This document shows, one piece after another, positions 38,893 through 49,527 of a stretch of 64,000 bases of DNA. This DNA comes from Oleoguttula mirabilis (Eukaryota; Ascomycota; Dothideomycetes; Mycosphaerellales; Teratosphaeriaceae), in the NCBI GenBank assembly GCA_035135055.1, contig JAVFHQ010000001.1, positions 806,001 through 870,000 on the forward strand. Direction: 5' to 3'. The position numbers were made by a program, and so were the translations under genes. The notes under the pieces were generated by a model. It saw only the letters and a program-made list of their open reading frames with translations, was not told the DNA's origin and ran no database searches. Positions within the stretch are counted from its first letter, which is position 1. The number at the start of each line of letters is the position of its first letter.

Positions 38893-40263
38893 ATGCTCTC
38901 CATCTCCTTCTCAGTCTCCCTTCTTGCGGAGCATTGGGAATACAGGCGGGGCCTCGACGGCGATGACGACAAGCGCAAAGTGCCCTCACGTCACCAGCAG
39001 CGTCGCCGCAGCGTAGATGGTCTTCCACGTACCACTGAAGTCCGCGAAGTGTCTGCAGGAGCGAGGTCACAGCAACAGTCACCTACGGCAAACAGCGCAT
39101 ACAACGTCGACACCAGCTACGCCTCACTCTCAGAGCAAACACAAGACATGCAACTTCGCGCTCGCAAATGCCTCGAGGGCAAGCGACGTGAGCGCATAGC
39201 AGATGCCAACAGTCTTGGCCTGCTGGAGGGCGCCACAACTAGGGCAGCCGTCGAGTCGATGATCGCCACACTCAACGACCGCGAGAGCCTTCGGGTGCTT
39301 CAGGATGTGCACAAGCGCGGCCGCCATCAACTGGTCCTTCCTATGGGAAGCGACTGGTGCCTGATCGGCCCACCGAGCAACACGACCTCGAGCAGAATCC
39401 ACAGTCTCAACGCCACGCCACTGTCTTGGGACCCATCAGGCACAACGGTGAGTACGCCGAAAACACCCGCAGTAGGTGTGTCGAGTCCAAAACAACCACA
39501 CCCCGAGGACACCATCCCAGAGCAGGATCAGCCTCCAGAACACGTTGCGAAGGCCGAGACCGAGTCAATGCAGGTGCCCGATCACGCCGTCGACCCATTC
39601 GACTCCCACCTCGTTGAGGGCAGCCAAGAGCAGGAAGCTCGTCTCAGGGACTCGTTGGCGGAGTACACGATGCGGCAGGTCGAGACAGTGCACGATCTCT
39701 TCGACACGTTGCGGAAGAGGGACGAGGAGCAAGAGGCAAGTCCACTAGAAGCAGCTGAGAGTGTGGAAGGCGTCTGTGGGAGCTCTGCAAGCGGCGCTTT
39801 GATTTCTTCAGTGCATTCGAGATCGGAAAGTTACGGACATAAGTCATCATCCGGAGCAGACGACACAGGATCTGCACTCCCTACCAAGTCCAGCGTTGGG
39901 AAGGCCCCATGGTGGGCGGCGGGCGAAAATGAGCTGCAGGGTGAAGCCTCGATGCGCGGCATGGAAGCGAGTCCAGAGGCTAGTGGGCAAGATGTCAATA
40001 AGGAAGAGGAGAAGGAATTAGAGCGCGGAGGCTCGATGTGTGGGGCAGACTCGAGTCCAGAGGCTAGTGGGCAAGAGCTCAATAAGGAGGAGGAGAATGA
40101 GCCGGAGCGCGAAGGCTCGATGTGTGGCGCAGACTCGAGTGCAGAGGCAAACGTGCAAGAGTCGGACTGGGATGATGACGACGAGGAGGACGATAAGGTT
40201 GTGAGGGAGGGTCTGCCAAAGGCGGAGCCGGACGAAGTCGAAGACGACTGGCTTCTGATTTGA
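38893..40263 (+). CDS. Repeat protein with acidic LIR-like C-terminus
   Basis: Single-exon frame of 456 codons from the first true ATG (38893; the upstream in-frame codon at 38782 is TTG). Residues ~80-170 form a helical block (LSEQTQDMQLRARKCLEGKR, AVESMIATLNDRESLRVL) and ~280-315 another (RLRDSLAEYTMRQVETVHDL). The C-terminal third is disordered and holds three tandem 28-residue repeats (84 bp period), units of the type SMCGADSSPEASGQELNKEE. The chain ends in a strongly acidic stretch and the final residues VEDDWLLI, which fit the Atg8-interacting LIR pattern (acidic residues, then W-x-x-I). Function unknown; an autophagy link is inference. Confidence 0.72.
   Translation: MLSISFSVSLLAEHWEYRRGLDGDDDKRKVPSRHQQRRRSVDGLPRTTEVREVSAGARSQQQSPTANSAYNVDTSYASLSEQTQDMQLRARKCLEGKRRERIADANSLGLLEGATTRAAVESMIATLNDRESLRVLQDVHKRGRHQLVLPMGSDWCLIGPPSNTTSSRIHSLNATPLSWDPSGTTVSTPKTPAVGVSSPKQPHPEDTIPEQDQPPEHVAKAETESMQVPDHAVDPFDSHLVEGSQEQEARLRDSLAEYTMRQVETVHDLFDTLRKRDEEQEASPLEAAESVEGVCGSSASGALISSVHSRSESYGHKSSSGADDTGSALPTKSSVGKAPWWAAGENELQGEASMRGMEASPEASGQDVNKEEEKELERGGSMCGADSSPEASGQELNKEEENEPEREGSMCGADSSAEANVQESDWDDDDEEDDKVVREGLPKAEPDEVEDDWLLI
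39943..40194 (+). repeat. Three tandem 84 bp coding repeats
   Basis: Direct tandem repeat inside the preceding gene. Matching TCGATG anchors occur at 39949, 40033 and 40117, exactly 84 bp (28 codons) apart. Copies 2 and 3 are the most similar; copy 1 has diverged (SMRGMEASPEASGQD) and copy 3 decays at its 3' end. The period keeps the reading frame. Confidence 0.9.
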
Positions 40264-40462
40264 GGCACCTCCGTACATGATTGTGGGCGTGCATCAAGAT
40301 CATACTGCCCGATTGTATGCTATGATCCCCGCTCTATTTTTCAATCCTCGTCCATCTACATAATGGCATGACAGATATCTCTCCCAGTCCAGTGTTCCTG
40401 TACGCCATGCCCAAATGCAGCAACATGAACATGATCAATGCAAAACATCGCCCGAGCCACGA

Positions 40463-41888
40463 CTAAGGGTTGCAGCCATGGTAGCCTTGCTGCTGAGATA
40501 TCGTGACACTCTTGACGATCATATGGCCGTCTTTCTCCCATGTGGGGTACCACTGGTCACGGGCATCCCAGAAGTCCTTTTTGGCGCTCGATGAAGCATC
40601 GACCCACGGCTTGCCGTGAACACCATCCTCAAACCAACCATTGGTACCACCGACAGCGACGTTGAGGATGAGGTAGAAATCCTCGTCGAACGGCGTGCTG
40701 TCTCGACCGGTCTGGCCCCACGGATCGACAAGGGAGGTGCCATTCGAGTCAGACACTGGGAAATCGCCCTTCGACCAAAATGGCTTGTCGAAGTTGGTGT
40801 AAAGAACCTGGAGGAGACGTGTGTCGATGTAGGAAAAAATGTACTTCTCGGACCACTCAAGACCGTAGGTGTGGAAGCCGGCGGTGTAGGTAGTGTGGAG
40901 AGCCGTGCGCTTGACGTTGTTCTGGTACCAGCCGTCTTCGTTTGAACTCGGACCCCAGTGCAGCGTCGAAGAGACGATGTCGTTACCACCCTGTGGGTAG
41001 GTGTAGTTGTTGCCACGAGACTCCATGATATCAATCTCGCCAGAGGCTGGCCACGGGCCGTATGTGCTGTTGACTGGCAACATCCAAATGGCTGGCCACA
41101 GCCAGTCTCCAGCTGGAAGCTGGGCCACAACCTCTACCCGACCGAATTTGATTGTTGCACCCTTTTTGGTATTGAGGCGAGCGGACTTCACAGGGTTGAC
41201 AACAGTGCCGTTGGTGGTGTTCGTCACAGCAACGCAAGCAGACCAGTCAGTGGAGCTACACACGCCATTCTTCAACAGATTGATGACGTTGTTGGTCTCC
41301 ATGAGCGTCGCATCTTGCAGTGTCGGCTTGAGGTAAAGCATACCGTCTTGGACGTAGGAGTTCTCGTCTGTGTTGGTCGTCCATTCGAATTGGCCATTAC
41401 TATTGGCAGTGTCAGCACGGTCGTCGACAGGTGATGATATGGAGCGCCTACCCATAGCCTCCGACCTCCACCTCTTTTGTCCACACCGCTGAATTGAAAC
41501 CGCTCGAGAAGTCTTCAGTCAAGACTGGACAGTACTTGTGCTTCGAGACTGACGCAAGACCATCATAGATGAGGAGGCCGGATAGTGCCAGACCAATTAG
41601 GATGCCGATGACTGGGATGATGGTGACCCACTTCTCCTTCGGGTCTTTCCTGTCGAGCCACGGCCTCTCAATCTCGCCCTTCTTTATCCTCCTCGAATGG
41701 AAGTATCTCTGGGGTGCCGTTGATTGGAGGCCTGTGCTGGAGCCCATTGCCGAAGCTGGCATAGAGCCATACGGGGAAACGAAAGGATTGTGTCTGGGAG
41801 CGGGGTCGATGGAGTCGTTCTCGGTCGAGCCTGGCCGAGAGGTATTGGTGGCCGTCGTGCTAGCGGTGCCATGGTGTTGGGAGCCCAT
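40463..41888 (-). CDS. Membrane-anchored GH16 family glucanase-type enzyme
   Basis: Type II membrane protein, 457 aa, with a glycoside hydrolase family 16 domain, probably acting on beta-1,3(4)-glucan in the wall. Exon 1 (41888-41452) encodes a ~90 residue cytosolic tail, one TM segment (IIPVIGILIGLALSGLLIYDG) and the domain start (CPVLTEDFSSGFNSAVW). A 52 bp intron (41400-41451) completes a Gly codon before NGQFEWTTNTDENS. The active site GEIDIMESRG carries the family E-x-D-x-x-E residues, preceded by WLWPAIWMLP; LHWGPSSNEDGWY and FHTYGLEWSEKYI follow. It is the laminarinase/glucan-binding style GH16 rather than a CRH-type transglycosidase with GPI anchor. Substrate is not proven. Confidence 0.92.
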
Positions 41889-44800
41889 CAGGAATGGTTG
41901 CGCTTTGTGCGCGAGGTTGCTGTAGGAGCTTGGTTCTCTGCTTCCGCACGAACAGCGAACAAATGAAGTAATGAGCCTTATGGAGGCTAGCGCCGAGGGC
42001 AGAGCGATCGTGATGAGGGGGTGAAGTGATGAGTGGGAGTGGAGGAACTATTGAGGGAACTTGACAGCGATACTGACCTCTCGAAAGCCCAAAGGACCAA
42101 GGTAGAGCAGTGGCGCCCTAGGCATCAGATGTTTGAGTTCAGCGCAGCCAGAAGTGGTCGCGCCTGCCGCCTGCTCATCGAAGCATCCGACGTCTCGTTC
42201 CGGAGTCTAGGCTTTGAGTCAGGATCCGGGGTGGCGGCATGCTAAGAAGCTTTGGGTGGAACAGAACCCGCCTCGTTAGCTGTGCTGCTGTGCTACGGGC
42301 CCAAATTGCTTCCCTTTCTGTGCTAAAATGAGTGTGAGAGTTGAGGCCTAGGAAGGGGCTAGTATTGCTGTTTGGGCCGATGGGGATAGGGTCAAGTCGA
42401 GAGGTAGAGAAGTTGAAAGAACGTTTCCGATAGCGAGGGTCAAAGATCTAACCTCGAGCCGTTTGTGAATCTTGCACACAGCATCAGGAAGGTTGGCAAC
42501 TGCGCTGTAGCCTGTCCGCCACTGCGAGCCTTCTACACGAGCAAAACGATATTCAGCTGGTGCTGCTGGTCGTTGCAAGATCCCGTCTGCTTGTTTCTGA
42601 GCTTGGCAGCAAGAGTCGCATGTAGCGTGCCAAGGCAGTCACAGTGGCCTCCAGAGTCAAGTAAGTTGCAGTAACGAAGGAGATGACCTGACACGCTCTG
42701 AACGGCCTCACGCGGCGTCGAATTGTCTCGGTGCCGCCGTGATTATGAAGACCCGGGTGGTATGTCGTTATGGCATCTTTTACAGGCGAGACTCGGCATC
42801 TCGTGGAGCCACAACATGGAAGGATGCAAGTTTCTCCGTACGCCCCAAACCTGAAGGGCCGAAGTCTCGAAGAACGATCAGCGGCCCGGGACTCCGGGGC
42901 CGGGAGGCTGGACTCGGGAGTGCTGCAGGGATCACCGTCCCGCTTCATGTGCGGACTGCGGCCCGCGGATCCACATCCCAATGTGTGTGCGTCTTCAAAC
43001 TCCGAGCCTGTCCACGAGTACTGTTTCACCGAATCCTCGCATCTACCTCCATCGAAGAGTGGATGACCGTGAGCGGCAAGGTAAGTTCGTCGGCCAAGAG
43101 CTCGTCCAGACGGCCTGTCGCAGTCCCAAAGTTCTGGAAGACATACGAAGCACAAGAGGTCAAAATACGCAACCCGCCCCTCGCACATATGGCATCAGTA
43201 CAGATCACCCCCTCTAGGCGGCAAGTTCTCCAACCGGAACGACGACCTCACTAAGTCACTTGCCAAACCGCAACCTTTGTCCCAGGAAGGTTGTTCGCGC
43301 TTCGATCTTGGTAGAGTCCTTTATATTAGGCTTTCGCCAGCCCGAGCGGCGACGTCAAGTTCCACCAGGTCCATACTCGCATTGTCGCAAGCGGCGTTGT
43401 GACTCACCCTTGGGTGCTTACTCAATACAGAGGCAGATTAGAATCTAGAGACTGGTCTCTAGACCCTAAAGTCTAACGCACAACATCCTACAGTGAAGGG
43501 TACTTTCAAAACATTGCATAAGACGGCACTCTCGTCTCACTCCTTACTAATTAGGTAGCAACCTCGTAAATTCTACAATTGGGCGTCTGCACGAACCATC
43601 TTCGCGACCATATACCTATCACCGGCATGCAGCTTACAGGCACTCCAGGCATGCCGTTACTTTGAAGTTTGAACCGCAACAGCAGCCACGGCGCTCATGT
43701 TACCGTCCCTTGAGCCTTTCACATCAACACAGCGCCTGGCTTCACATACTCAAATTGGCCGAGCACCGGCGCCTGCGCTCATCCAGAATGTGGGACATTC
43801 GGGTATGTCTCAGCATGATACCAGACATCTTGGGTGAAGCACTGTGTTACTGATCCACTTCATCTGCCAGATACCGCTAGTTGATAGAGAAGCAGCATGT
43901 CTGATTGGGATTGGGATTGGGTTACTTCCATTTGCCCCTTGATCTGATGTCGGGCCGGACCCAGAAGGCGCCCAACTACATGATGTACCGGTACCGTGTA
44001 GGTAAGACACACATTCTAATAAGGAGACCTCAGACATGATGGTGGGTAACCTCATGTGTCAGCACACACCCCTGCAACCTCAAGCACGGCTACCTGCACC
44101 ATCACCTGCCCGCTCGGCTTAGATTGGATATACATACTGACGGAGAAACGAGAACCCACCCATAGCGCTGGAACGTCAATCATGATCCTGGACCAAACCT
44201 ACTCCATCTCCTCCCGCCTCTTACCTCCCGCAGCCTCGACCATCTATCTGCTTTTGGACGCTTGGGATGGGGTTCTCACTGGGGTGTTTCCTGTTCCCAT
44301 GAGACTTGAGCTGCGAGCATCATTCGCTCCCGTAGACCGCGGTGCTATTTCTGGTCAATGGCTTCCATTTCAGGCCGGGGTGTCGACCCTAAGTGGTTCA
44401 CAAACGGTGAGCCCTCAGGGTTGCGCGCGCGGGGCTAATCATCAATGCTGTTTCCTTTCTGCCACATGGCACATGGCCCGAAGGCAAAAGCCTCAGGTCG
44501 TATTCGTTCTATTCTCTCGAGTCGCCTCGGTCCTTGACGATGGCAAAGTCGCAAAGTTTAGGCGATGGTGGACACTAGGCCCCAGGGACGGTGTCTTGGC
44601 CGGGCACTGCTCTGCAGTCTGCACGGCCGGTATAGACCTAGACCTAGACTCCAGGTGCACCTCCCGTATTCCCTTCGTTGCTTGCTCTGCTCCGTTCTGG
44701 AGTCTCAAGCGCTCCGCACTACACTCGTTCACCTCACACTCCCTTCCTTGGAAACTCATCCTTTCGTTACTCGTGCCTTCGGGGTACATTCCACTCGTTT

Positions 44801-44914
44801 TGAATCCTATACATCTCAACACGGCATCACAACATCAAAGCGTCCTCGTTCACACTCCTCAAACTAGCTCGAGAGCACATCAGATCTTTCCGAGCTCTGG
44901 CTCTCACCCGCATA
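41889..44914. promoter_or_regulatory. Long divergent intergenic region
   Basis: 3.0 kb between the GH16 gene (-) and the GT2 gene (+), two cell-wall type genes reading apart. No supported gene: frames up to ~300 codons lack domains, and those nearest the GT2 gene start with GTG. It contains a perfect 9 bp inverted repeat at 43444-43463 (TCTAGAGAC-TG-GTCTCTAGA) and a short GATTGG tandem run at ~43903-43921. Probably a large promoter plus 5' UTR. Confidence 0.5.
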
Positions 44915-47806
44915 ATGGGCCTCAAGAACTATTTCGAGTCTGGCAAGAATGACGGAACCGCAGCACAGCATGCTGCAGCAGAAATGATACAGCGACAGAC
45001 GCCCTTCGAAGAGAAAATACCGAAACCCTTTGCTCAGCCCTCAGCCTATAGCTCACGGCCTGCATCCATTGCACCTTCCACCACAAGTGCCTCGGGACGC
45101 AGCTCAATGTTGGACGAGATCAGGCATGAAGTTATGGTCAACTATCTCTTCCAACAACAATGCTCCATCATGTGGATTGGAGACGGATCTGGTCAGACAG
45201 AGGGTATTCTCATCCGCAAGTTCAAAGCCAGCTATCTCGCGTGTCCCCCGGATCTCGTCCACTCACAATTCGCTATCGGCATCATGGCCCTGAATGTCCC
45301 TGCGGCGATGACCATCAACAGCCGGGTCATCAAGACTTATCTGGCGTGGACACCTAACGCAACCGACGTACCGCTGAAGAACGGCCTACGAGTACAGGTC
45401 CTCCCATCGATGGCCGAGCTTCCTTTGGCAAGGAAGGCACAGTCAGCAGCATTCATTGCATCAGAAGGTCTCCTCGTCGTATGGGACGACGAGCCCAAGC
45501 AGCTGATCCCCCGGGGCCAAATGATTGAGGCAGAGCTGATGCATCTCGTTTGGAGGACCGGCGACGCCCAGCTAGAGGAAGAAGACGAGCTCAAAGAGAG
45601 TGAGGGGGGCAAAGCCGCTCGCGTTACCGCCGAAGAGATTGACCAGGAGACCGGCGAGGTCAAACCGGAGAACCGGCCCACCCACCTCCAGAACACCGTC
45701 CTCGTCTCGATCACATTGACTCTCATCATAGTCATGCTGGGTGCAGGCTTCCGCCAGATTGCTGTCGAGGTCAAGGGGGACGGGAACTACCTCCGTGTGG
45801 CCTTTCTCCTGTTGACCCCCGTCCAAGTCTTCTTCACGCTCTTCTTCGCACAGGTCATTGTCGGCTGCCTCGCCCAGTGCGTGGGCCCGATCAAGCAGAT
45901 GCAAGCGAACTCTCGCTTCTACTCGGCCATGCTTCCCAGAAGACTGACTTCTCGCCCGCTACCGCACGTCACCATCCAATGTCCTGTCTACAAGGAGGGT
46001 CTCAGTTCCGTCATTATGCCCACGGTTCGCTCGATTAAGCAGGCTATCACGACTTACGAGCTTCAAGGAGGCAGCGCGAACATCTTCATCAACGACGACG
46101 GTCTGCAGCTTCTCGATGACGACGAGCGTCAAGCCCGTATTGACTTTTATGCCGACAATTCCATCGGCTGGACTGCTCGACCAAAGCACAACTCGGATGG
46201 CTTCGTTCGTCGCGGCAAGTTCAAGAAGGCCAGGTACGAACATTTCGACACTCGTCTCCGCACAAAATCATCCCGCTGACATCCTTTGCAGTAACATGAA
46301 TTTTGGCTTGATGCTCACTTGCAACGTCGAAGCCAAGCTTGCCGAAGTCCAACGCCATGCCATCTGGTCCCAGAACAACGAAGCCTTTGAGTACGAACGC
46401 TGTCTCCGCGAAGTCGTGGAGGAGCATGGTCGTGCATGGGCAGATGGCAACATCCGCATCGGCGACTACATCCTCATCATCGACTCTGACACTAGAGTAC
46501 CATCCGACTGCCTGATTGATGCCGCGAGCGAGATGGAGCAGTCTCCGGAAGTCGGCATCATGCAGTTCAGCTCCGGTGTTATGCAGGTCGTGGGCGACTT
46601 CTTCGAAAATGTAAGCGCCAGCACTCCTCCACGATACTTGCGATACTCAGGACAATGCTGACAGTAGTAACCGCAGGGCATCACCTTCTTCACCAACCTC
46701 ATCTACACCGCCATCAAATACACCGTCAGCAACGGCGACGTCGCCCCCTTTGTCGGCCACAACGCCATCCTCCGCTGGACCGCTATCCAGCAGATCGGAT
46801 ACTTTGACGAAGATGGCTACGAGAAATTCTGGTCCGAGGCGCACGTTAGCGAGGACTTTGAGATGTCGCTCAAGCTACAGTGCAATGGGTACATCATCCG
46901 CCTCGCCGCGTGGGCAGGCGACGGCTTCAAAGAGGGTGTCTCGCTTACGGTGTACGACGAACTGGCACGGTGGGAGAAGTATGCCTACGGGTGCAACGAG
47001 TTGCTGTTCGAGCCTCTTCGCTGTTGGCTGTGGAGAGGGTTGGTCATTCGCACTCATCTTTGACATCCTCGCTGACTCTTCGTGCGACCAGGCCCTTCAC
47101 CCCTCTCTTCCGCAAGTTCCTCTTCTCTAACATCCGCATGACGTCCAAGATCACCATCATCTCGTACATCGGCACCTACTACGCCATCGGCGCCGCCTGG
47201 ATACTCACCATCGCCAACTATTTCGCCATCGGCTGGTTCAACGGCTACCTCGACAAGTACTACATCGACAGCTGGAAGGTCTGGTTCTCTATCGTCATCG
47301 TATTCAATGGCCTCGGCAACGTCGCGCTGGCGACGATGCGGTACCGCATTGGCGAGCGCAGCTGGTTCGGCGGTTTGATCGAGAACTTCAAGTGGACGCT
47401 CATGTTCGCCATCTTCCTTGGGGGACTGAGTCTCCATGTTTCGCAGGCACTGTACGTCCCTTTTCACCTCTCTTGTCCACATTAATACACGCAGCTACTG
47501 ACATCTCACCCTCACAGACTCTCCCACATGTTCGAAGTTAACATGACCTGGGGCGCCACCTCCAAAGAGGCCGAAGCGACCAACTTCTTCAAGGAAGTGC
47601 CGCGCGTGCTCAAGTCGTTCAAATTCAGCATGGGCGCCGCTCTCTTCGGCATCATCATGATGGTGGTCCTGGCCGTGGGCAAGTTTATCCCGTACAGCTG
47701 GAAGATTGACGACTTCATCGCCATCCTGCCCATGAGCACGGTGTACATAAGCCACTTTCTGCTGCCGATTGTACTGAATCCCGGTATGATGCAATTCACC
47801 TTCTAG
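44915..47806 (+). CDS. Family 2 glycosyltransferase (polysaccharide-synthase type)
   Basis: Multi-pass membrane GT2 enzyme, 882 aa, from five exons: 44915-46233, 46292-46610, 46677-47038, 47092-47451, 47518-47806. Introns are 58, 66, 53 and 66 bp, all GT...AG and phase-consistent. Two TM helices (VLVSITLTLIIVMLGAGF and VAFLLLTPVQVFFTLFFAQV) precede the catalytic domain, which has VPVYKEG-type start (IQCPVYKEGLSS), INDDGLQLL, the DxD in IIDSDTRVPSD, and SEDFEMSLKL. Several C-terminal TM helices follow (ISYIGTYYAIGAAWILTIAN, FMGAALFGIIMMVVL-like). The usual Q/RxxRW of processive synthases is not seen; its place has YGCNELLFEPLRCW. It resembles the fungal GT2 group that includes the hyphal-growth enzymes ZtGT2/FgGT2; the polymer made is unknown. 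Confidence 0.9.
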
Positions 47807-48572
47807 AGTTGCAGCCTTGAGCACTGCACGTTCTGTTTCGGTTGGCGAATACCGTCTGCATTTCGAGAGGGCGGTAATGATGTTGATGACAATGCATCAC
47901 AGACTGAGGACTAGGAGGTAGGGATATACAGGACTGGGTTGGGATGGAGGCAGGACGATTGCTTGGTTCAGATAACCCACATTCTCTGCGCGAAACTATA
48001 CAACTTAATGCGAGTCGTTGTACATAGAAGGACGGATGAAGAAGCTGGTGGCAAAGCATGTCCCTCACTACAAGCTCTCAATAGCAGCCTAACCACACCA
48101 GTCTAGCTTGAACAGCGCTCTGGAGAACAGGCATGGGTGGCCCCGGTCTTGCCTGAAAAGAAGATGCCTGCGGTTTACCTGTTTGAGACCCACACGTCTG
48201 GCTGTCTGTCTCCGGCTTGGACCATCTTGTCGCTCTTTCCGAATCTGGCTGGAAGCAAGTGGCAACCGCTCGATCGACGTCACTCATGCGCTGTTTCAAC
48301 GTCGGTACACCGAGCCGCAACCTCTTTATCCGCCAGCTTGCCACTCCTCCATTTTCCTGTCCCAGATAGCTTCCACATCTAGTACCCAATGTGAGCACCA
48401 CGATACGCCTCAATCACGACACCCTTCGTCCACGAAGCAAGACCAGTCCACACAGCTAAGGCGCTTATTCTGCAGTACGTGCCCTGTTTTTAGACCCATG
48501 GGCCGAACTGACACTCACGCTCAACAGAACACCACTTCAAGCCAGCAAAATCAACACCCACTTCACCGAACA
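47807..48572. other. Intergenic region
   Basis: 766 bp between the GT2 gene end and the ISG12-like gene, same strand: GT2 3' UTR and the small gene's promoter/leader. A minor open frame (48108-48710) overlaps the small gene and is not supported as coding upstream of 48573. Confidence 0.5.
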
Positions 48573-48888
48573 ATGGGCGCCGCACTCGCCATCCCTGCCG
48601 TCATCGCCGCACCCGTCTACGGACTCATGGGGTTCGGTCCTCTGGGGCCAGTCGCTGGTGAGTCACCAAACCTATTACCGCAACTCCTATACAAGGACAC
48701 AGAGTACTGACCATCAAGCAGGCGGTCTAGCAGCCGGTTTCCAGGCGATGTGGGGTGCTCCAGCCATCTTCGGCTTCTTCCAGGGTGCTGCCATGGGCGG
48801 AGCTGCTGCTCCTGCCGCCAACGGCGTGATCGCCGGCACGGTGGCAGCGGTCGGTGGAGCAATGGCGAGGCTGTTCGGTGGTGCTTGA
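48573..48888 (+). CDS. Small ISG12/IFI6-like membrane protein
   Basis: 83 aa hydrophobic Gly/Ala-rich protein. Exon 1 (48573-48657) gives MGAALAIPAVIAAPVYGL to GPVAG. A 64 bp intron with a perfect GTGAGT donor (48658-48721, AAGCAG end) is followed by exon 2, GLAAGFQAMWGAPAIFGFF to VAAVGGAMARLFGGA. The ALAIP start, GFGPLGPVAGGLAAG glycine-rich turn and the following Ala/Gly-rich helix resemble the ISG12 (IFI6/IFI27) family. These are small proteins that in animals are interferon-induced and associate with mitochondrial or nuclear membranes, and fungi have homologues of unknown role. Membership is by pattern only; a generic small hydrophobic protein is the alternative. Confidence 0.68.
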
Positions 48889-49527
48889 GGTGACAGCGTC
48901 GCGGTCGCCAAGGAGGTGGGCGGAGCGCCGTGCAGTGAGACCCGGACAGGAAAGAGAAGAGGTTGGAAGTGATCATCGCACCGCAGCGCCGAGCTGGGCG
49001 GGTTGGGACGAAGCATGCCCGGATGAGGAAGTTGCATGCACCGCATGTAGCACGTCAACCGCCGGAACAGACTGTCGATGGTCGGTGCAGACAGTGTCTC
49101 GCTCTTGCTTGAAAGTCCTCGTGCTCTGCCATCTGGTCCCAAGGCCGCGACGAAGTTCTTCATATTCTTTCCTCCAAACTTCTGGCAGACGCTCATTCCT
49201 ACCGCCGCTTTCCTGCATCACACTTTTGGCGTCAAGCCAGTATGCTGTCTTCCACTTACTCATTCTTGTCTCTGCGACCTACTTGGGAGCGTCGAGGCTG
49301 CCGAAAAGGTCATATCCGCTTTGCGACTTGCTAAGCCAATGCATCGTCGGTCCAGCGGGAGTCGGCATGTTCAGTGATGGACATAAGTACATTTCAATGA
49401 TACAGCAGCACTGTTGGCCGCGTTAATGCATGGAGGAGGCAAGCAGGCAGTAAAGCTGCTCTTGCTGCAATGCAGAGCCTGGCCATGCAGTCCCCCATCT
49501 TACTCCGTGACGCCTACGCTCGCAATA
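48889..49527. other. Convergent 3' intergenic region
   Basis: 639 bp between the ISG12-like gene (+) and sgf11 (-). Overlapping short frames only; no gene supported. Confidence 0.5.

Noticed and set aside
42553..43254. Overlapping 211-codon minus and 171-codon plus frames
   Set aside because: No domain on either strand and a start codon that is not clearly supported; treated as intergenic.
44056..44952. 298-codon plus-strand frame overlapping the GT2 start
   Set aside because: Begins with GTG rather than ATG, overlaps the GT2 start in another frame and shows no domain; treated as leader.
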